Origin: Fundicoccus_A sp052115865
GTDB lineage: Bacteria > Bacillota > Bacilli > Lactobacillales > Aerococcaceae
Assembly (NCBI RefSeq): GCF_052115865.1
Contig: NZ_JBQKME010000001.1
Span: 434,001 to 498,000, forward strand
DNA: 64,000 bases
Direction of reading: 5' to 3'
Part shown: one piece after another, positions 1 to 8,040 of the stretch
How the letters are laid out: every line of letters starts with the position of its first letter
How positions within the stretch are numbered: the first letter of the stretch is position 1
Notes under the pieces: generated by a model
Told to the model about the DNA's origin: nothing
The model's database searches: none
The model's input: only the letters and a program-made list of their open reading frames with translations
Translations under genes and position numbers: made by a program

Positions 1-231
1 CCTGCTGACGCCATTTTCTTAGAAGACCAAGAAGACAATACTTTCGCTATCCAATTAGTGGTACGTGAAGGTAACGTTGATTCAGATGAAATTAAAGCAC
101 TTATCGAAGCGTTCACTTCACAAGAAGTCTATGATTTCTTAGCTGAACTAGAAAAAGACGGCCACCTAAGACCAGCTTTTGAAGTAGAAGAAACAGAAGA
201 AGCTGAAGAATCAGAAGAATCAGCTGAATAA
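1..231 (+). CDS. MetQ/NlpA-type methionine ABC transporter lipoprotein, C-terminal part
   Basis: Only the last 76 residues lie in the window; the gene starts upstream. The reading frame from base 1 shows DAIFLEDQED, then IQLVVREGN and a closing helix around EVYDFLAELEKDG. This is the arrangement at the end of NlpA/MetQ-family substrate-binding lipoproteins, which deliver methionine to a MetNI importer on the outer face of the membrane. After the usual end of the fold there is an acidic tail rich in Glu, Ser and Ala (EETEEAEESEESAE), longer than I would expect for the family. A hairpin terminator follows. The transporter partners, if any, are outside the window. The family call rests on a short C-terminal segment. 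Confidence 0.6.
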   Translation, partial: PADAIFLEDQEDNTFAIQLVVREGNVDSDEIKALIEAFTSQEVYDFLAELEKDGHLRPAFEVEETEEAEESEESAE

Positions 232-235
232 AACA

Positions 236-250
236 AATAAATATCCCTGC
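236..250 (-). repeat. Interspersed 15-mer GCAGNGATATTTATT, copy 1
   Basis: Exact copy (N=G) on the minus strand, five bases after the metQ-like stop codon and upstream of its terminator. It is one of seven exact copies in the first 25 kb; the set is discussed in the findings. Confidence 0.7.
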
Positions 251-271
251 AAAAAACTAACATAACAACCA

Positions 272-304
272 CCACCTTATTTTGGTAGATAGGGTGGCTT
301 TTTT
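272..304 (+). terminator. Rho-independent terminator of the MetQ-like gene
   Basis: A 7-bp stem (CCACCTT pairing with AGGGTGG, one G-T pair) is followed by CTTTTTT. It lies about 40 bases after the stop codon. Confidence 0.7.
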
Positions 305-509
305 GTGCTGTTAAGAGGTTATTGTGTTTTATATAGGGGATGATGACGGGGGAAGAAAGTAGGTGGTGACTTGGAATGATATTAAAAGGCTTTAATGACG
401 ATGAAGGCCATAAAATTGTGTAAAAACCATGAATAGACGAGGCTAAAGTTTTAAACTTGTTTTAGTAACGAAGTCATTTTTGGTATTCGAGGAGGAAACG
501 ATTAGCTAT

Positions 510-786
510 TTAATGCTGAGCGGATGGTTCGCGTTCGTTTGAAAAGTTGATTTCATCCGAGCGGCTGGTGTGCGGTCGTTTGAAAAGTTGGTTTCATCCG
601 AGCGGCTGGTGTGCGGTCGTATGAAAAGTTGATTTCATCCGAGCAGTTGGTTCGCGCTCGTATGAAAAGGTAGTTTCATCCGAGCGGTTCGTGTGCGCTC
701 GTTTGAAAAGATGGTTTCATCCGAGCGGTTGGTTCGCGCTCGTTTGAAAACTTAGTTTCATCCGAGCGGTTTATGCCTGCTTGTTT
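510..786. repeat. Hairpin tandem array, family A (41-bp period, about 6.5 copies)
   Basis: The landmark TTTCATCCGAGCG begins at 551, 592, 633, 674, 715 and 756, exactly 41 bp apart, with degenerate half copies at both ends. Each unit reads TTTCATCCGAGCG, a short variable loop, then CGCTCGTTTGAAA, so each can fold into a hairpin of about 13 bp with a few mismatches. The period is not a multiple of three and no open frame runs through it, so it is not coding. The same family returns at 17108-17480. It lies between convergent genes. Confidence 0.85.
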
Positions 787-872
787 ATATGTATATGTCA
801 ATTGAAAATTGTCCAACATTGCAATTAAAAACTGTTCACTTAGACTTCTTCTTTGGAAATTTTTTTATCCAT

Positions 873-915
873 GAACTCGTCGCGAAAACGAGTGCCACTT
901 TGGGAACTCGTCGAG
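873..915 (-). repeat. Single degenerate copy of repeat family B
   Basis: The stretch CGAAAACGAGTGCCACTTTG followed by GGAACTCGTCGAGAG is the reverse complement, with a few changes, of the 31-bp unit arrayed at 13095-13590. It sits next to family A here, so two families share one intergenic region. Confidence 0.6.
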
Positions 916-982
916 AGAAAGATTGGATACATACTGCATATGATAGCTCAATCAATTTACACAATTTCTGGGACTTACTTTT

Positions 983-1095
983 AATGTCAGTGAACAATGC
1001 TTTTGAGTGACATTTAAAGTGTTTTTAATGTAGGTGAACTGACCTATTGAGTGACATTAAGACTGTTTATTGTCTGTGAACCGACCCTTGAAGTG
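983..1095. repeat. Hairpin tandem repeat, family C (about 42-44 bp, three copies)
   Basis: Three imperfect copies begin at 983 (AATGTCAGTGAAC), 1027 (AATGTAGGTGAAC) and 1069 (ATTGTCTGTGAACC), each followed about 25 bases later by a GAGTGACATT or GAAGTGACA block. The outer AATGTCA and TGACATT are complementary, so each copy can form a hairpin. A small open frame overlapping the first copies (789-1010) has no ribosome binding site and is not supported. Confidence 0.6.
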
Positions 1096-1152
1096 ACAAA
1101 ACAGTTCTATTTTCTGGCTGCTGTAAAGTTATTCCCAAAATGATAGCAATAA

Positions 1153-1199
1153 AAAAACAGAAACCACTAACTCATAAATGAAAAGTGGTTTCTGTTTTT
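1153..1199. terminator. Bidirectional terminator after the FMN-binding protein gene
   Basis: A perfect 16-bp stem (AAAAACAGAAACCACT and its complement, 15-base loop) flanked by A and T tracts on both sides. It can end transcription from the minus-strand electron-transfer operon and anything reading rightwards through the repeats. Confidence 0.85.
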
Positions 1200-1235
1200 A
1201 GCTGGCTGAGAGCAATGTCCCCAAACCTAATGAAA

Positions 1236-3557
1236 TTATTCAGTGATATTTAATGCGTCTTTAACGGCATCGATGATAGCGTTAGATGTAATGCTTGCAC
1301 CAGATACTGTATCAACTTCTACTGAGTTTGCTTCGATGATAGCTGGAATAACTTCTTCAAAGGCTGGATCAGAGATACCTTTTGTTTCAGAGTGGCTAAG
1401 AACATTAATTTCTGTAATAACTCCACCTTCAACAACGACTTCTAATTCTAATGGACCATTGTGTCCCTTTGCAGTACCATTATGAGTTCCATCTTCGAAT
1501 GAGGCAGCTTCGTTATTAGTATCGCCTTCAGCTTGTGCTAAAGCAGCATTCACAGCATCAATAATTGCTTGTGAGGATACAGATGCGCCAGAAACGATGT
1601 CTACGTCAGTTGAATTGTTTTCAACGATAGCAGCTGGAACTTCTTCGATTGCTGGATCAGAAATACCTTCTGTTTCTGAATGATTTAGAACATTCACTTC
1701 AGTAATAGCGCCATCTGTAATGGTTACTTCAACTTCTAATGTATCATTATGTCCCTCTGCTTCAGCAGTATATGTCCCATCTTGCCAAACTACTTCAGTA
1801 GCTTCTTCTTCAGTTGACTCTTCTTCAGTAGTGTTTTGAGCATCAGCATCAAGGAATGTTAAATCTTCTTGAGTTATTTCTGGTAAATTTAATGCGTTAT
1901 TTACTGCATTAATGATACCTAAGGATGAGTAACTTGCTCCAGAAACGGCTGCTACATCTGTTGTGTTATTTTCAACAATAGTAGCTGGAATTTCGTTTCG
2001 AGCAGGATCTGAAATACCGTCTGTTTCAGCATGTTCTAAGATTGTAACTTCATTTAACTTACCATCTTTAACGATTACTTCAACGCGGATTGGACCGCCA
2101 AAACCTTCTGCTTCACCTAAATAAGTACCATCTTCATAGACTAAGTGTGGTTCTGTACTTGTTTGAACTAAAATACCTAAAGCATTTTTAGTTGCGTTGA
2201 TGACACCTTGTGATGTTAAACTTGCTCCAGAAACGACTTCTACATCAGTTGTATTATTTTCAACGATAGCAGTTGTAACTTCCTCAATAGCTTGCACACC
2301 AAGGTCTTCTGATTCATTATGGTTCAATACTTCAACATCTGCGATAGTGCCATTTTCAACTGTTACTTCTACTTCAATTAAACCGTGACGACCTTCGGCT
2401 TCACCAGTATAGCTACCATCAGCAAAAACATAACCAACGATTGCAGAAGAAGAATTAGGAACTTCAACGACTGTGAGGTCTGAACTGCTTGTAGTTTTTG
2501 AATCTTCAGATGTAACACTTGCATCGCTACTTAAAGCATTATTTACTGCATCGATAATAGCTTGTGAAGATACAGTTGCACCTGAAACTATTTCAACATC
2601 AGTCGAATTAGCTTCAACGATTGCTGCTGGAACTTCTTCGATAGCAGGGTCTGAAATACCTTGAGTTTCTTCATGCTCAACAACTTGGACATCTGTAATT
2701 GCACCATCGGCAACCGTTACTTCAACAGTTAGAGGAGCGTTATGTCCTTCAGCTTCACCTGTATAAGTACCATCTTCGTAAGTTGCAGCATCTGTTTCTT
2801 TTGAATCTTCTTCAGTTGTAGAAGCATCAGCATTTAAGGCATTATTAACGGCATTAACGATTGCTTCAGATGTAACAGATGCTCCTGATACAAAATCAAC
2901 ATCGGTTGAATTAGCTTCAACAATCGCTGCTGGAATTTCTTCGATAGCAGGATCTGAAATACCTTCAGTTTCTTGATGGTCAACAACTTGAACATCAGAA
3001 ATCGCACCATCAGTGACAGTCACTTCAACTGTTAGAGGAGCATTATGTCCCTCAGCTTCACCATTGTAAGTACCATCTTCAAAAGTAACAGCTTGAGTTT
3101 CTTCATCTGGTTCCTCAGTAGATTCTTCAGTTACTACTGTGGTTGTTTCACTAGCATCACCACTTAAAGCATTATTAACAGCTGTGATGATTGCTTTAGA
3201 ACTTACGGTTGCGCCTGAGATACTATCGATATCAGTAGAGTTATTATCGATAATAGCTTGTGGAATTTGATCAATTGCAGGATCTGCAATTGCCTCAGAT
3301 TCAACATGTTCTAATAAGTTAACCGCAGAAATTGCACCATTTTCTACAACAACTTCTACTTTAAGTGGACCGTTATGACCATCCGCTTCACCGGTATATG
3401 TACCGTCTGTTAATTCACCAGTAGGCATTGTAGCTACTTCTTCATTATTAATAGCTGACCTAAAAGTAACTTGGTCGGTGAAGACGATAACTGTCAATAT
3501 CCAAATGATAACTGAAACAGCAATTAGTTCTAAAACAAATTTTGTCTTTTTGCCCAT
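1236..3557 (-). CDS. Cell-surface protein with seven FMN-binding domains
   Basis: This 773-residue protein has a membrane-anchoring segment at residues 8-28 and then seven consecutive FMN_bind domains starting near 51, 161, 262, 380, 476, 593 and 689, about 70 residues each to the motif. Every domain opens with a DGT/S-Y/H-type strand and ends with an SGA(T/S)xxS motif, the site where ApbE-type transferases attach FMN to the Thr or Ser after GA. Domains 1 and 3 have SGAT; the other five have SGAS. Acidic, Thr/Ser-rich linkers separate several domains. Related multi-flavinylated proteins carry electrons outside the cytoplasmic membrane. The gene lies 34 bp downstream of a ferric-reductase-like membrane flavoprotein, which probably feeds it electrons. 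No ApbE gene is in the window. The ribosome binding site AAAGGAAG supports this start. The final electron acceptor cannot be deduced. Confidence 0.85.
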   Translation of the reverse strand: MGKKTKFVLELIAVSVIIWILTVIVFTDQVTFRSAINNEEVATMPTGELTDGTYTGEADGHNGPLKVEVVVENGAISAVNLLEHVESEAIADPAIDQIPQAIIDNNSTDIDSISGATVSSKAIITAVNNALSGDASETTTVVTEESTEEPDEETQAVTFEDGTYNGEAEGHNAPLTVEVTVTDGAISDVQVVDHQETEGISDPAIEEIPAAIVEANSTDVDFVSGASVTSEAIVNAVNNALNADASTTEEDSKETDAATYEDGTYTGEAEGHNAPLTVEVTVADGAITDVQVVEHEETQGISDPAIEEVPAAIVEANSTDVEIVSGATVSSQAIIDAVNNALSSDASVTSEDSKTTSSSDLTVVEVPNSSSAIVGYVFADGSYTGEAEGRHGLIEVEVTVENGTIADVEVLNHNESEDLGVQAIEEVTTAIVENNTTDVEVVSGASLTSQGVINATKNALGILVQTSTEPHLVYEDGTYLGEAEGFGGPIRVEVIVKDGKLNEVTILEHAETDGISDPARNEIPATIVENNTTDVAAVSGASYSSLGIINAVNNALNLPEITQEDLTFLDADAQNTTEEESTEEEATEVVWQDGTYTAEAEGHNDTLEVEVTITDGAITEVNVLNHSETEGISDPAIEEVPAAIVENNSTDVDIVSGASVSSQAIIDAVNAALAQAEGDTNNEAASFEDGTHNGTAKGHNGPLELEVVVEGGVITEINVLSHSETKGISDPAFEEVIPAIIEANSVEVDTVSGASITSNAIIDAVKDALNITE

Positions 3558-3591
3558 TTTTTACTTCCTTTCATATAGATTAATATAGCGT

Positions 3592-4941
3592 TTAGAACCC
3601 AAAGTCATCCAAGTGAACATGTTCTTCTGGGATATTTGCATTTTTAATTAAAGTTCTAGTTGCATTTAACATTGCTGGGGGACCACAAACAAAGAATTCA
3701 CCTGTTTGATAAAATTCTGCTGCCCCAATTTCTCTTAAGAATGAATCTGAAATAAAGCCAAATGGGTAACCTTCAACTTCTTCGTTAGAGAAGATAATAT
3801 GGTAGCTAAAGTTTGGATTAACTTCTTTCATGGCATCCAATTCATCTAACATAAACATATCTTCTTTATATGAAAGTCCCCAAACTAAAATAATACGACG
3901 TTGAGATTTTTTCTCGATTTCATGTCTTAAAACACTCAAGTTAGGAGTTAAGCCAATACCACCAGCTAATAAAATGAATGGAACATCTTCTTCATTTGAA
4001 TATTCAACTTTTTCTGGCAAGAAGTGACCATAAGGACCTTCTAATTTAGCTTTATCTCCGACCTTAATGTTTTGTAAAGCACCAGTCCAGTCACCAGCTT
4101 CTTTAATCATAAATTCAATAGAATTTTTGTAGCGAGAAGTAATGGCACTAGATGTAGAGAATGGATGTCCTTCTTTTGTAATGTTTGCATCACCAATGAA
4201 ACGAATAAAGAAATAGTCACCAGCTGTATATCGTAAAATATGTTTAGAAACAGGTTCAAATTCAATTACCCAAAGTGAAGGCGTTCCACGATAAATGTTT
4301 GAAACTTTAAACTCTGGAGCAATAGCAACTTTTATTTTCCAATAAGCGTAGTAACCAAGTGTTGCAATGGTATAAATATTTAAAAGGGTCATAAAGATAA
4401 CATTTTGTTGCAAGAATGGTAAGAAATACAGATGGAAATATACAGCAATAATTGAAACAATTGCTAAACGGTGTAACCAAAGGTTGATTTCACGATTTAG
4501 TTTTGTTTCTTTAAACTCACGTAATTTTTTGTTATTGCTAACAAAAATACCTGATAATGAAAAAATTCCTGTGAACATAACAATGATTAAAGCTACAACA
4601 GCAATAAATCCTGTTTGAGAAATGATTGACATGTTCATAACATTTCTGAAGCCGCCCCATTGAAGAAGCATATGGATTACGATTAAAATTGATAAAACAA
4701 CTGACATAAGTGCATGGACTTCATACATTTCAGGCATACCAAAATTTTTTTCGATGAAACGTGGTCTTGATCCAATAAATGTAACAACCAACATCATCGT
4801 AAACGCTAATAGACCTGTAGAATATGAAATAAGAGCTTTCATAGTCATAGTATTAGTCTCTAGCAACATAGCACCTAATAATGTAACGAATAACAATAAT
4901 GAAAGACTAGGGAACAGCCATTCATACATCTTTTTACTCAT
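3592..4941 (-). CDS. Ferric-reductase-like membrane flavoprotein (heme, FAD, NAD(P)H)
   Basis: The 449 residues divide into an N-terminal membrane half with about six helices (to about residue 205) and a cytoplasmic ferredoxin-reductase half. Four histidines, 76/90 and 157/170, have the 13-14 residue spacing of the bis-heme ligand pairs in ferric reductase and NADPH-oxidase-type domains. The soluble half shows HPFSTSS (259-265) for FAD, GPYG (302-305), GGIGLTP (327-333) and CGPPAM (419-424) for NAD(P)H. The likely role is moving electrons from cytoplasmic NAD(P)H through flavin and heme to the outer face, with the adjacent seven-FMN protein as acceptor. The gene is first in this two-gene operon and has a strong AAGGAGG site. 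MsrQ-like or nitric-oxide-related members of the superfamily are possible alternatives. Confidence 0.8.
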   Translation of the reverse strand: MSKKMYEWLFPSLSLLLFVTLLGAMLLETNTMTMKALISYSTGLLAFTMMLVVTFIGSRPRFIEKNFGMPEMYEVHALMSVVLSILIVIHMLLQWGGFRNVMNMSIISQTGFIAVVALIIVMFTGIFSLSGIFVSNNKKLREFKETKLNREINLWLHRLAIVSIIAVYFHLYFLPFLQQNVIFMTLLNIYTIATLGYYAYWKIKVAIAPEFKVSNIYRGTPSLWVIEFEPVSKHILRYTAGDYFFIRFIGDANITKEGHPFSTSSAITSRYKNSIEFMIKEAGDWTGALQNIKVGDKAKLEGPYGHFLPEKVEYSNEEDVPFILLAGGIGLTPNLSVLRHEIEKKSQRRIILVWGLSYKEDMFMLDELDAMKEVNPNFSYHIIFSNEEVEGYPFGFISDSFLREIGAAEFYQTGEFFVCGPPAMLNATRTLIKNANIPEEHVHLDDFGF

Positions 4942-5401
4942 TATTTTCCTCCTTGTTATGTATTTTCAAGTCTTTTTTGAAAATCATCGACTAAAACATT
5001 CATGTATGTGAATCAGCATACAAAAATTATTTAAGAATTCTTGCAATGATTAAAAGACAAAAAATACAAATAATTTTTATTATGTTCATTTTACCACAAA
5101 CTTTAATCTATGGTAACTTTTTGTTTGTAATTTAAGATGATTGTTGTCAAAAAAATGAAAATATCACTATTTTGAGAATAAATTTAATTAAACAAAAGCT
5201 TGTATAATAAGTAAAAGTAAAGATTTTATAACGATAATTAATAACTTTGTGAAATTAAAATTAACAAAATAATCAAAACATAATCTTGAAACCGCATAAC
5301 TTAAAAATAAATAATCTCTAGAAAAAGTATATTATATTGCTATGCGTTTTCATAAACACATGATAAGATAGAAGGGTAGTAATATAGAGGAGAGTGAGAG
5401 A
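4942..5401. other. AT-rich divergent intergenic region
   Basis: This 460-bp spacer separates divergent genes and must carry both promoters. It is very AT-rich. A TATAAT hexamer is present at 5203-5208 on the plus strand without a clear -35 partner. I see no repeat, RNA structure or small gene with a ribosome binding site. Confidence 0.5.
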
Positions 5402-6319
5402 ATGAAATATATGAATGTTGGCAGTGCAGATATCCAAGCATCACAAGTAGTTTTAGGATGTATGCGCATGAACGAGAAAACAGTTGATGAAAGTCAAACG
5501 ATTCTTGAAACTGCATTTAATCATGGAATTAATTTCTTTGATCATGCAGACATATATGGTGGCGGGAAATCAGAAGAGCTTTTTGGACAAGCTTTAAAGA
5601 ATAGCGATATCAAGCGTGATGAGATATTTATTCAATCAAAAGCGGGTATCCGCAAGGGAATGTTTGATTTTTCAAAAGAACATTTAATTAAAGTGGTTGA
5701 TGGATCTTTAGAGAGACTTCAAACAGATTATTTAGATTTTCTATTATTGCATCGTCCGGATGCCTTGTATGAACCAGAAGAAATTGCTGAAACCTTTGAT
5801 TTATTAAAAAGCCAAGGGAAAGTAAGATATTTTGGTGTAAGTAATCAAAATCCTTCCCAAATTGAGCTTTTGAAAAAATATCTTAATGTGCCAATTACAG
5901 CCAATCAATTGCAATTTGGTCCTGCTCATACAGGAATGGTTGATGCTGGTTTCAATGTTAATATGTTAAATGAAGCCGGTATTAATCGCGATGGTGGTAT
6001 TTTAGACTACTGTCGTTTGCATAATATTACGATTCAGCCTTGGTCTCCATTCCAAGTTGATTTAGGACAGGGATTATTTATTAAACACCCTGACTATAAA
6101 GAATTAACACAGACATTAAATGAAATGGCTGATGAAAAAGGAGTAACATTAGAAGCCTTAACCATAGCTTGGATTAATCGTCATCCTGCTAAAATGCAAC
6201 CGATTATTGGTACGATGAATCTTGAACGGATTGAAGCTATTGCTGAAGGTGCAGATTTGGAATTAAGCCGCGAAGAATGGTATAAAATCTATTTACGCTC
6301 AGGAAATACATTACCATAA
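5402..6319 (+). CDS. Aldo/keto reductase
   Basis: A 305-residue TIM-barrel oxidoreductase that would reduce carbonyl compounds with NADPH in the cytoplasm. The catalytic tetrad is visible: Asp47 and Tyr52 (FFDHADIYGGGKSEELFG), Lys80 (IQSKAG) and His117 (LLLHRPD). The nucleotide-binding end is recognisable in the C-terminal third (PIIGTMNLERI). Length and layout fit the YdhF-type branch of the family; the substrate cannot be deduced. A GGAGAG site lies just before the ATG. The gene stands alone, closed by a strong terminator, and is divergent from the electron-transfer operon. Confidence 0.88.
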   Translation: MKYMNVGSADIQASQVVLGCMRMNEKTVDESQTILETAFNHGINFFDHADIYGGGKSEELFGQALKNSDIKRDEIFIQSKAGIRKGMFDFSKEHLIKVVDGSLERLQTDYLDFLLLHRPDALYEPEEIAETFDLLKSQGKVRYFGVSNQNPSQIELLKKYLNVPITANQLQFGPAHTGMVDAGFNVNMLNEAGINRDGGILDYCRLHNITIQPWSPFQVDLGQGLFIKHPDYKELTQTLNEMADEKGVTLEALTIAWINRHPAKMQPIIGTMNLERIEAIAEGADLELSREEWYKIYLRSGNTLP

Positions 6320-6325
6320 ACTAAT

Positions 6326-6368
6326 AAAGACACAAACAATGCTAATCAGTATTGGTTTGTGTCTTTTA
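6326..6368 (+). terminator. Terminator of the aldo/keto reductase gene
   Basis: AAAGACACAAAC pairs perfectly with GTTTGTGTCTTT across a short AT-rich loop, followed by further T residues. Confidence 0.85.
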
Positions 6369-6508
6369 TTTTTGATGTACACAAATTAGTTTTATGTATA
6401 AATTGGCTACTTAGCAAGAAAAATTAAATGATTCCTAACATTGTTGAAAAAAATTCGCTATAATAAGAAAAGATGCATTGACTTCAATAAATGTTCAAAG
6501 GAGATATC

Positions 6509-7357
6509 ATGACTTTAAAATTAATTATGATTGATTTAGATGAAACACTTTTGCGTAAGGATAAATCTTATGATGTAGAGAAGTTTAATCAGATTTCTGC
6601 CGAATTACATCAAGCTGGACATGTAATGTGTATTGCAACAGGGAATTCATATCATAAAGTTGTTGATTATTTTGATGTCGAACACCATAGCGATATTTAT
6701 TATGCAACAGATAATGGAAATTATTTAGTTTATGAAGGTAAAGTGAGTCGTGTTATTGGAATTAGTAGGTCTTTATTAAAGCAAATTGCTGATTTTATTG
6801 ATGAGTTTGAAGGCTTTTACATTAATATCAGCTTAGGTAATCAAGCTTTTATGCGTAAAAAAGATGAAGCTGGTTTTAGTCGGATTCGCGCATATAATAA
6901 TAAGTTGGAATTAATTAATTCTTTTGATGAAATTGATTCAGAAGCTTTAATTACAAAGATTGCTGTGATGAGCGATCATTCTTTAGAAAAAAATAAAGTC
7001 TTAGTACGGATTCTTAACGAACGTTTTGAAGAGATTAATGCTGTGACGAGTGGCGATGGTTGGGTAGATATTTATACAGCTGAAGGTGGTAAAGGATCGG
7101 CTGTTAAACATTTACAAGCAACATTAAATATTCATCCGGATGAATCAATGGCATTTGGAGACAGTTTAAATGACGAAAGTATGATGAAAGAAGTTAAATA
7201 CAGCGTTGCGATGAAAAATGCTGACCATGATTTAGCAGACAGTTGTCGATTCCAAGTTGAATCGAACGAAGACCAAGCAGTTTTATCGACACTAGAACGT
7301 TATTTAAAAGAAGGTAATTTAGATTTTATGGAAGAATATCGTATTCACCATATTTAG
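6509..7357 (+). CDS. HAD-superfamily phosphatase, Cof type (class IIB)
   Basis: A Cof/YidA-like sugar-phosphate or nucleotide phosphatase of about 282 residues. The nucleophile motif DLDETLL lies at residues 9-15, a conserved Lys is in the cap region, and GDSLNDESMM is the metal-binding motif IV. An upstream in-frame ATG at 6491 exists, but the ribosome binding site AAAGGAGAT lies between the two ATGs and fits 6509. The enzyme would hydrolyse small phosphorylated metabolites in the cytosol; the substrate is unknown. It is followed 21 bp later by a small conserved-type gene and may form an operon with it. Confidence 0.85.
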   Translation: MTLKLIMIDLDETLLRKDKSYDVEKFNQISAELHQAGHVMCIATGNSYHKVVDYFDVEHHSDIYYATDNGNYLVYEGKVSRVIGISRSLLKQIADFIDEFEGFYINISLGNQAFMRKKDEAGFSRIRAYNNKLELINSFDEIDSEALITKIAVMSDHSLEKNKVLVRILNERFEEINAVTSGDGWVDIYTAEGGKGSAVKHLQATLNIHPDESMAFGDSLNDESMMKEVKYSVAMKNADHDLADSCRFQVESNEDQAVLSTLERYLKEGNLDFMEEYRIHHI

Positions 7358-7378
7358 TTTCTATGAGGAAGTGATCGA

Positions 7379-7714
7379 ATGGCAAGAAAAGTAAATGGGA
7401 AGAATCGAGAAGAGGATGAATTTGTAAAAATTGATGCTTATCTTATTCCCACTCAACAAGCAGAAATGTACCGGGTTTTGCGTGAAGCAGTGGCAGAAGA
7501 AGTTTTTTCTTATTTAGAACAACACTATGCGAAAGTTCAGCGTTTAACTGAGGATGCGGATGAAGGAGAAGTTATTATTGCCATGGATGATAATAACCAA
7601 CGTCAAGTTACCTATACTTTAAGTCCTTCTAATATTTCACAGGCGCAAAAAGCTCGTGATAAGGATCAGATTGAAAAATACATGGATACTTTTATTAATC
7701 ATCAAAATAAATAA
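7379..7714 (+). CDS. Hypothetical protein (111 residues)
   Basis: I do not recognise this family. The protein is soluble and charged, with a central helical segment (PTQQAEMYRVLREAVAEEVF) and no signal peptide or membrane segment. A GAGGAAG ribosome binding site precedes the ATG. It starts 21 bp after the HAD phosphatase stop, so the two are probably co-transcribed. Codon use matches the neighbours, which supports a real gene. Confidence 0.65.
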   Translation: MARKVNGKNREEDEFVKIDAYLIPTQQAEMYRVLREAVAEEVFSYLEQHYAKVQRLTEDADEGEVIIAMDDNNQRQVTYTLSPSNISQAQKARDKDQIEKYMDTFINHQNK

Positions 7715-7790
7715 CTTCATGAAGCATATTAATTGTGTTATCACTGTCATTTAGTTAACCTTAATATATAGAAAGTAGGAGGTTATGATT

Positions 7791-8003
7791 ATGAAAGATG
7801 ATAAAAGAGATCAATTTGAAGGTAAAGCAAAAGAAGTTGCTGGTAAATTAACGGGCGACAAAAAAACGGAAGCCGAAGGAAAAACACAAAATGAAGGCGG
7901 AAAATTAAAAGAAAGAATTAATGATGCCTCTGATAGCGTTAAAGGTGCAGTCGAAGGTGTAAAAGAATCCTTTGATAACGATGACGAAAAAAAAGATAGA
8001 TAA
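7791..8003 (+). CDS. CsbD-family stress-response protein
   Basis: A 70-residue, highly charged protein made of Lys, Glu, Asp and Gly-rich segments (FEGKAKEVAGKLTGDKKTEAEGK), the pattern of CsbD proteins. These are small general-stress proteins of unclear molecular function. There are two in-frame ATGs; the AGGAGG at 7777-7782 is 8 bases from the one at 7791 but only 2 bases from 7785, so 7791 is chosen. A terminator follows directly. Confidence 0.85.
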   Translation: MKDDKRDQFEGKAKEVAGKLTGDKKTEAEGKTQNEGGKLKERINDASDSVKGAVEGVKESFDNDDEKKDR

Positions 8004-8010
8004 AAAATTA

Positions 8011-8040
8011 ACTCCCTGTTTTTAAGCAGGGAGTCTTTTT
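8011..8040. terminator. Terminator between csbD-like gene and convergent TPR gene
   Basis: ACTCCCTG pairs with CAGGGAGT around a TTTTTAAG loop, then CTTTTTT. On the other side an A tract (AAAAAATTA) lets it serve the convergent minus-strand gene too. Confidence 0.85.

Noticed and set aside
789..1010. A 73-residue open frame downstream of repeat family A
   Set aside because: No ribosome binding site; it overlaps repeat copies of families B and C and has no protein-like pattern.
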